Shown one piece after another: positions 58,790 to 64,000 of a stretch of DNA of 64,000 nucleotides. The translations under genes were made by a program, and so were the position numbers. The notes under the pieces are model-generated. The model did not search any database, was not told where the DNA came from, and saw only the letters and a list, made by a program, of their open reading frames with translations. The DNA comes from Rubripirellula amarantea (GTDB lineage Bacteria; Planctomycetota; Planctomycetia; Pirellulales; Pirellulaceae): NCBI RefSeq assembly GCF_007859865.1, contig NZ_SJPI01000002.1, forward strand, positions 888,721 to 952,720. The letters run 5' to 3'. Numbering within the stretch: the stretch's first letter is position 1; every line of letters starts with the position of its first letter.

Positions 58790-59296
58790 ATGGTTCAAGG
58801 TTCTGTCGGTTTCACATGCGCTGGTACAAGAGGATTGGTCGACGTGAATGCTATTGATGCAGGGAAGTTTGAGACCGATGCGCCCACGCCCGTCGGTGCC
58901 AAACGCCGAGTGCTTGTTGGCGAATTTCGGGATGAAGTATTCGCTGATCTAGAGGGCCTGTTTGCGAAGCTGGGATATGACGTATCTCGCGCCACTTTCG
59001 GTGGAATGGTGTCGTCGATGGTTCACGATTTGCGCCCCAATTTAGTGCTGGTGAACGAACGTTTCGCTGACCAAAGTGGCTGGTTAGTGGCCAGCAAATT
59101 GCAGATGTTTACAATTCCACCAAAAGTTTGGTTGTACGCATGCCAATTGCCGTCTCAAGTTACTATTCAAAAATCGGTTTGCGGCATTGAAGAAGTACTT
59201 TCGTATCGCGGTATTCTAAGTCTTTTGCATCGCCAGATTCTCGATCGCATCGCTCTGTTGCAATCGGTTTCAGATAACGAAGACAGTCGCGTATGA
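58790..59296 (+). CDS. Degenerate receiver (pseudo-receiver) protein coupled to P1B ATPase
   Basis: About 168 residues from ATG 58790. Residues 37-155 follow the order of a receiver domain: AKRRVLVGEFRDEVFADLEG (usual VLVVDDD strand), FAKLGYDVSRATFG, LRPNLVLVNERFADQSGW (usual phospho-Asp strand) and PPKVWLYACQLP (usual PVIxLTA). The acidic pair and the phospho-acceptor Asp are missing: GEF and VNE stand there. So it should not be phosphorylated in the standard way. Its stop overlaps the ATPase start by four bases (ATGA), so the two proteins are made together; a regulatory or docking role is inferred. Confidence 0.65.
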   Translation: MVQGSVGFTCAGTRGLVDVNAIDAGKFETDAPTPVGAKRRVLVGEFRDEVFADLEGLFAKLGYDVSRATFGGMVSSMVHDLRPNLVLVNERFADQSGWLVASKLQMFTIPPKVWLYACQLPSQVTIQKSVCGIEEVLSYRGILSLLHRQILDRIALLQSVSDNEDSRV

Positions 59297-61794
59297 ACAA
59301 AGAAAAGATTGAACTTCGTTTACTGCTGCCAACCGTTACCCATTCCGATGATGCCTGCATCACCCGTCTATCTGAATTGCTGCAGTCGAAGGCTGGTGTT
59401 GATGCGGCACATATATCCGCGTCCGAGGCAGAGCAACCTGATCGCATTTGCATTCACTACGATCCTCGCATCGTATCGATCGGTGAGGTTCGTGAACTCG
59501 CGCACCGCGCCGGCGTCGAACTGCACCAGCGGTACGGACACTGGCTAAGTCAGGCTTCGCCCATGCACGCGAGGCGGGCCAGTGCAATCGAATCGCGATT
59601 AGGACGAATCCCAGGTGTGATCGAAGCGTCGGTCACGGCCGAAGGAATGGTTCGTGCTGAATACGATCGACAATTGACCAACGCATCGACGATCGAGAGC
59701 ACACTGGCAAGTTGGACGAAAGAGGTTTCGTTGAAGGGCGGCAGTCCGAGCGTCAAGAAAGACGATGGAACGTGTCACGCCCACGCTGGCCACGATCATT
59801 CACACGGTGGAATCTTCGGGCCCCGATCAGAATTGATTTTCGCAGTGTTGTGCGGCGTCTTTCTGGTTTCCGGATGGCTGATAGCGACACTCGAAACGTT
59901 CGACCCTTGGGTCGCTTGGATGTTCTACATCCTTGCCTACGGATTTGGTGGATATTTCACCGTCACGGAAGCAATCGAAAAGATTCGCGCTGGAAAGTTT
60001 GAGATCGACTTTTTGATGATCGTCGCCGCGGCAGGTGCAGCTTCGCTTGGGGCATGGGCCGAGGGGGCGTTCCTGCTGTTTCTATTTAGTATCGGCCACG
60101 CGATGGAGGGATACGCGATGGGCCGTGCAAAGCACGCCATCGAGTCGTTGTCGCAGTTAGCCCCGCGTATCGCTCGTGTTCGTCGAGATGGTGCGGAATC
60201 TGAAATCGCCGTCGAGGACCTTGTGGTGGGTGACGTCGTGATTGTTAAACCAGACGAACGACTCGCGGCCGATGGGTTTGTGGTCGCGGGCGAGAGCAGC
60301 GTCGATCAATCTCCCATCACTGGCGAAAGCATGCCCGTCGAGAAGCAACCGGTTCGTGACGTGCACTTGGCCTCGCTGAATGTGGAAGACCTTTCCTCTG
60401 AATATCGAGTCTTCGCTGGAACCATCAATCAAGCCGGCGTGCTTGAAATACAGGTGACGAAGATCGCATCGGAGAGCACGCTGTCACGAATCGTGACCAT
60501 GGTCAATGAGGCAGAAACGAGAGTTTCGCCGACTCAGAAGTTCACAAAGAAGTTTGAGCGATACTTTGTTCCAACCGTGGTGGCGGGGGTTCTGTTGCTG
60601 ATCTTCACGCCGCTCGTATTGGAGGAATCTTTTGGCGAATCGTTCTACCGAGCGATGGCCGTTTTGGTAGCGGCAAGTCCGTGCGCGCTCGCGATTGCAA
60701 CGCCTAGCGCGGTCCTTAGCGGAATCGCTCGCGCGGCGCGTGACGGAGTGCTTATCAAAGGAGGTGGCCCCTTGGAAGCACTCGGGAGTCTCGACGCTAT
60801 CGCGTTTGACAAAACGGGAACACTGACGGAAGGCAAACCCAAAGTTACCGATGTTCATCCTGCTGATAATGTCGACGAAGCCGAGTTGCTGCGAAACGCT
60901 GTTGCTGTCCAAGAACTAAGCAAACATCCGCTAGCGCGCGCGGTGGTTCGCGATGGTCGAAATAGGCTCGCGACACTGAATGACACATCAGCGTCTGACC
61001 ACGCAGAAAGCCCGATAGGCATCCCTCATGCAAGCGACTTGAAAAGTATTACCGGCCGCGGTCTCGAAGCGGTCGTTGACGGTGAAGTGGTGCATGTCGG
61101 AAAGGACGACCTGTTTAGTGAAGTCGCGGGCGAGCCACTGTCGAAAGCGATCCGGAACATCGTCGAGACACTTGAGCGGGGCGGGCGGACAACCATGGTG
61201 GTGCGCCGTGGGAATCGCTACCTAGGTGTCATTGGTTTGATGGACGCCCCACGAAGAGCGTCCACTCGAACCATCTTGCGGCTTCGTGAGATGGGCATCC
61301 GTCGGATGGTCATGATTAGCGGTGACAACCAACAAGTCGCTGATGCAGTGGCCAAGGCGATAGGAATCGAAGAAGCGTTTGGTGACCTGATGCCCGAAGA
61401 CAAGGTCGCTGAGGTTCGCAAACTGCAAGCGAATGGTGGAGTCGCGATGGTGGGTGACGGAGTCAACGACGCACCTGCAATGGCATCCGCGGCGGTCGGA
61501 ATCGCGATGGGAGCCGCCGGCAGTGACGTGGCGCTCGAAACTGCTGATATCGCACTGATGGCTGATAAGCTCGAAAATCTTCCATTGGCCATCGGGGTTA
61601 GTCGTCAGGCACGGCGAATCATCCAACAAAACCTTTGGATGAGTTTGGGGATGGTTGTTCTGCTTGTCCCGGCCACGATTTTGGGTTTGAACATTGGACC
61701 AGCGGTGGTGTTACACGAAGGCAGCACTCTTGTTGTCGTTTTCAATGCCCTGCGTTTACTGGCCTATAAACCGAACTCTCCGGCGGCAAACTAG
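59293..61794 (+). CDS. P1B-4-type heavy-metal-translocating ATPase
   Basis: An 833-residue metal export pump. Two N-terminal HMA-like folds (about 6-75 and 90-142) lack the CxxC metal site; instead a His-rich linker (CHAHAGHDHSHGG, about 161-173) precedes the helices. The membrane metal motif is SPC (462-464) and the last helix contains HEGST (808-812). SPC plus HEG[ST] marks the P1B-4 group (Co, Zn, Fe, Cd export), not CPC Cu or Zn pumps. The phosphorylation motif is DKTGTLT (Asp506), and TGES and GDGVNDAPAMA are also present. Start ATG overlaps the pseudo-receiver stop. Confidence 0.93.
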   Translation: MNKEKIELRLLLPTVTHSDDACITRLSELLQSKAGVDAAHISASEAEQPDRICIHYDPRIVSIGEVRELAHRAGVELHQRYGHWLSQASPMHARRASAIESRLGRIPGVIEASVTAEGMVRAEYDRQLTNASTIESTLASWTKEVSLKGGSPSVKKDDGTCHAHAGHDHSHGGIFGPRSELIFAVLCGVFLVSGWLIATLETFDPWVAWMFYILAYGFGGYFTVTEAIEKIRAGKFEIDFLMIVAAAGAASLGAWAEGAFLLFLFSIGHAMEGYAMGRAKHAIESLSQLAPRIARVRRDGAESEIAVEDLVVGDVVIVKPDERLAADGFVVAGESSVDQSPITGESMPVEKQPVRDVHLASLNVEDLSSEYRVFAGTINQAGVLEIQVTKIASESTLSRIVTMVNEAETRVSPTQKFTKKFERYFVPTVVAGVLLLIFTPLVLEESFGESFYRAMAVLVAASPCALAIATPSAVLSGIARAARDGVLIKGGGPLEALGSLDAIAFDKTGTLTEGKPKVTDVHPADNVDEAELLRNAVAVQELSKHPLARAVVRDGRNRLATLNDTSASDHAESPIGIPHASDLKSITGRGLEAVVDGEVVHVGKDDLFSEVAGEPLSKAIRNIVETLERGGRTTMVVRRGNRYLGVIGLMDAPRRASTRTILRLREMGIRRMVMISGDNQQVADAVAKAIGIEEAFGDLMPEDKVAEVRKLQANGGVAMVGDGVNDAPAMASAAVGIAMGAAGSDVALETADIALMADKLENLPLAIGVSRQARRIIQQNLWMSLGMVVLLVPATILGLNIGPAVVLHEGSTLVVVFNALRLLAYKPNSPAAN

Positions 61795-61862
61795 CCCCAA
61801 CTTGCTGTCGCGAAACAGATTTGGACTTTGCTGGACGCTTGGATCGGAGTAGTATTCGAATC

Positions 61863-62282
61863 ATGTTCCGAGCCATTCTCGCCGTATTGTTGATCGCCAG
61901 TTTACTGGCGTGTCCGATTCGCTGCTTAGCCTGTCAGGCGAGTGATGTTTCTGATGTTGCGCCTTCGAGCGTCGGTTGCAAGTGCTGTCCCCATGCTGGT
62001 GAAGCGTCAGGCACAACGACGCCAACCGGCAATCCGGGTGACGTTCCGCAAGATCAGTGTGATTGCCCCGATTGTCTTTGCGACGGTGCCATCGTCGAGA
62101 ACGACGCCGATCTATCATCGTGTTCGACTGCGATGGTTGTTCAATGGTTAGCAGATGCGTGTCAGTCGACTAGCGTTGCTAACTTCGCGTCTACTCCATC
62201 GGATCATGCTCTTCAGCGTCCAACGAGTTCACTTGTCTGCGGAAGAGATGCGCGGATTGCGTATCAATCTTGGCTCATTTGA
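61863..62282 (+). CDS. Small exported Cys-rich protein
   Basis: About 139 residues from ATG 61863, chosen because a signal peptide starts there (FRAILAVLLIASLLACPIRC). The mature part is Cys- and Asp-rich: GCKCCPHAGEAS, DQCDCPDCLCDGAI, then a less unusual C-terminus. About twelve Cys suggest metal binding or disulfide bridges. It lies 68 bases after the P1B-4 ATPase and may be co-expressed as a periplasmic metal-binding partner. The family is unknown to me. Confidence 0.6.
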   Translation: MFRAILAVLLIASLLACPIRCLACQASDVSDVAPSSVGCKCCPHAGEASGTTTPTGNPGDVPQDQCDCPDCLCDGAIVENDADLSSCSTAMVVQWLADACQSTSVANFASTPSDHALQRPTSSLVCGRDARIAYQSWLI

Positions 62283-62509
62283 TTCGCTTGGACTTCTAGG
62301 ATCGCCAACCGCAACGTTGCTTTGCTCGGTTGCTCTCTTGGCTTCGATCCATGCAGCTTGACGGTTGCAACTTGATCCTCGTCACTTCGCTTGATCGCAT
62401 TTGAATTGCGTGCCGCGCGGTGAACATTCGGCAGCTCTTTGGTTTCCATCGAACTGAGTTGCCGTAGTCCTTGACGCTCGTGATCCCATCCCCCTATCCG
62501 TTCAAACAC

Positions 62510-63724
62510 ATGCTACTTCCTTGGGAATACGGTGTTCGGAACCTGGCTCGACGGCCAGTCCGGACTGCGCTAACGCTGGTTGCTCTGGCAACGGTGGTAA
62601 TGCTCGTATTCGTCGTCGTCGGCTTCATTCGCGGATTGGAACGTTCGTTATCCGTCAGTGGCGACGAGAATGTTGTGCTGGTCTACTCCGTCAATTCAGA
62701 AGAGAACATCGAGAATTCATCCATCCCAGCGAGAACGCCGTCGTTATTGTCAGCAAGTTTGAGCGGGACCGTCAACCGTTTTGGAGTCTCACACTCGTCA
62801 CCAGAGTTGTACTTGGGCACTCGTGTGAAAGTTGTCTCCGGCGCTGATGAACTTGAGACTGATGGATTAGAGACCGGTGGATTAGAGAGAAGTGGACTAC
62901 AGAGAAGTGGACTGGGACTTGTTCGAGGCGTCACAACAGCGGCGCCTTTGGTTCGCCGATCCGTACGAATAATGGAAGGCGAATGGCCGTCCGACGGCGA
63001 AGTGATCGTCGGCAAGTTGGTGTCTGCAAAACTGGGCAGCACGGACGCCGCGTTGGCGGTCGGACAGAAACTCGAATTCGAAGGACGTACATGGACAATC
63101 AGCGGTCGTTTCTCCGCTGGCGGCGCGGCCTATGAATCGGAAATCTGGTGCCGATTGGGCGATTTCCAAACGGCGACCAAACGACAGGACTTAAGTCTTG
63201 TGGCGTTGTTGTTGTCGCCGAAAAGTTCTGCCGCCGAAGTCCAATTGTTCTGCAAAGAACGGTTGGATCTCGAGTTGCGAGGGATTCGCGAGACGGATTA
63301 CTACGCGTCCTTGCAACAGCACTACAAACCGGTGCGAATCTTAGCTTGGTTCGTGGTGTTGTTGGTTTCGGGCGCGGGCGTCTTCGCCGGTTTGAACATG
63401 ATGTTTGGTGCGGTGGCCGGGCGAACTCGCGAGATCGCGACGCTCCAGGCAATCGGATACCGTAGACGCGCCATTCTGATCAGTCTGATTCAAGAAGGTG
63501 TGCTCTTGGCGGCTGCTGGATCGTTACTATCCGGCATTATCGCCTTGGCTTTACTGAACGGGATGGCGGTTCGATTCACAATGGGTGCATTCGCATTACG
63601 CATCGATAGCGTCGCAATCTTAATCGGTTGCGGTGTGGGTTTGTTATTAGGTGTCGTGGGTGCGTTGCCCCCGGCGTGGAAAGCGTTGCAAGCCGAAGTT
63701 GCAACGAGTTTGAAAGCGATTTGA
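62510..63724 (+). CDS. MacB/FtsX-like ABC transporter permease
   Basis: About 404 residues from ATG 62510 (TTG 62471 is possible). The N-terminus [20 protein letters not shown] with one helix (about 19-42), a large periplasmic domain (about 43-270) and three C-terminal helices ([60 protein letters not shown]) have the FtsX/MacB arrangement. The conserved [17 protein letters not shown] lies between helices 2 and 3. A pentapeptide repeat (about residues 115-134) is encoded by 15-bp tandem repeats. No ATPase gene is next to it inside the window. A lipoprotein gene follows after 22 bases. Confidence 0.9.
   Translation: MLLPWEYGVRNLARRPVRTALTLVALATVVMLVFVVVGFIRGLERSLSVSGDENVVLVYSVNSEENIENSSIPARTPSLLSASLSGTVNRFGVSHSSPELYLGTRVKVVSGADELETDGLETGGLERSGLQRSGLGLVRGVTTAAPLVRRSVRIMEGEWPSDGEVIVGKLVSAKLGSTDAALAVGQKLEFEGRTWTISGRFSAGGAAYESEIWCRLGDFQTATKRQDLSLVALLLSPKSSAAEVQLFCKERLDLELRGIRETDYYASLQQHYKPVRILAWFVVLLVSGAGVFAGLNMMFGAVAGRTREIATLQAIGYRRRAILISLIQEGVLLAAAGSLLSGIIALALLNGMAVRFTMGAFALRIDSVAILIGCGVGLLLGVVGALPPAWKALQAEVATSLKAI
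62852..62911 (+). repeat. In-frame 15-bp tandem repeat (4 units)
   Basis: Four 15-bp units begin at 62852, 62867, 62882 and 62897, diverged but aligned. They encode [15 protein letters not shown] and LQRSG in the periplasmic domain of the permease. Confidence 0.8.
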
Positions 63725-63746
63725 TTCCCTCTACTGGAGATTTGAA

Positions 63747-64000
63747 ATGAAGATTCTTTACGGTTTGTCATTGGTTGGTTTATCCGCCGTTGCAATTGGC
63801 TGTGGGTCGTCTGATGTTGCTAGTGACCCTCAAGCCGATGTCACAACGGAGACTCAAGAGAACGTCGTACAGCCCTATTCGGCTGCTAAGTCAAAGTATC
63901 TCGTTACGAGTGAACCCGCAGGTGCAATTCCAGTCGGTAAAGCGAGAGAGACGACCAAGGATGGCGAAGAGGTGACATTGGTGGGATTGATTGGTGGATC
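63747..64000 (+). CDS. Lipoprotein (3' end outside window)
   Basis: The first 84 codons of a lipoprotein gene, open to the window end. GGAG lies just upstream of ATG 63747. The signal peptide ends in a lipobox (AVAIGC, Cys19), followed by a Ser/Asp/Thr-rich spacer and the start of a domain (PVGKARETTKDGEEVTLVGL). In context it may be the periplasmic partner of the permease, with an ABC ATPase gene expected downstream; this is inference. Confidence 0.75.
   Translation, partial: MKILYGLSLVGLSAVAIGCGSSDVASDPQADVTTETQENVVQPYSAAKSKYLVTSEPAGAIPVGKARETTKDGEEVTLVGLIGG

Noticed and set aside
61821-61862. Longer start of the Cys-rich protein downstream of the ATPase
   Set aside because: The signal peptide begins at ATG 61863; the extra 14 residues would precede it.

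Overview
The window comes from a planctomycete of the Pirellulaceae type (Rhodopirellula-like). The signs are a sulfatase, a PSCyt1/DUF1549/DUF1553 protein followed by a DUF1501 protein, a CRTAC1-type VCBS/UnbV lipoprotein, a Ser/Thr kinase fused to WD40 repeats with DWG in place of DFG, an operon of VWA proteins ending in a squalene-cyclase-like protein, few Shine-Dalgarno sites and moderate GC. This assignment rests on gene content; no rRNA or tRNA is visible.

Layout. 1-3897: end of an ABC ATPase gene, its membrane partner and an O-antigen-ligase-like polytopic protein. 3821-8866: an unknown protein (possible LURP-one/tubby-like fold), a DEAD-box RNA helicase with a structured leader, and a single-pass membrane protein. 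9000-14421 (minus): a membrane-fused spermidine-synthase-like protein and a TPR/VCBS/UnbV lipoprotein. 14653-27592: a tightly coupled five-gene operon (DUF58, BatA-type VWA, VWA/amidotransferase-like, a 1972-residue membrane coiled-coil protein, Tat-exported squalene-cyclase-like protein). 27697-28947 (minus): a Tyr/Gly-repeat outer-membrane-type protein.

29279-35211 is a nitrite/nitric-oxide respiration block: nrfH-nrfA, a Tll0287-like (DUF3365) monoheme protein and an Rrf2 regulator on the opposite strand, then two tandem paralogous monoheme proteins of a family I do not recognise. The Rrf2 gene and the paralog pair diverge from an intergenic region with two copies of a 20-bp palindrome. 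These cover a TTGACG-N17-TACCAT promoter on one strand and flank a TATAAT on the other. 35541-42861: the WD40 kinase, then a single-domain response regulator and a CHASE-PAS-PAS histidine kinase.

42995-57944: assorted genes, including msrA, an intradiol dioxygenase, a sulfatase, an LRR protein, a divergent oxyR-katG pair with a T-N11-A palindrome, the PSCyt1/DUF1501 pair and yjdM/phnA. 58175-64000: a metal-handling block with a Cys-rich exported protein, a degenerate receiver protein overlapping a P1B-4-type ATPase (SPC and HEGST motifs), a second Cys-rich exported protein, a MacB/FtsX-like permease and the start of a lipoprotein.

Redox and stress defence (NrfHA, Rrf2, MsrA, OxyR/KatG, metal efflux) recurs across the window. 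Short in-frame tandem repeats of 12 or 15 bp occur in four unrelated envelope-protein genes. The best candidates for something undescribed are the Rrf2-controlled pair of monoheme paralogs, the pseudo-receiver coupled to the P1B-4 ATPase, and the giant coiled-coil protein of the VWA operon.
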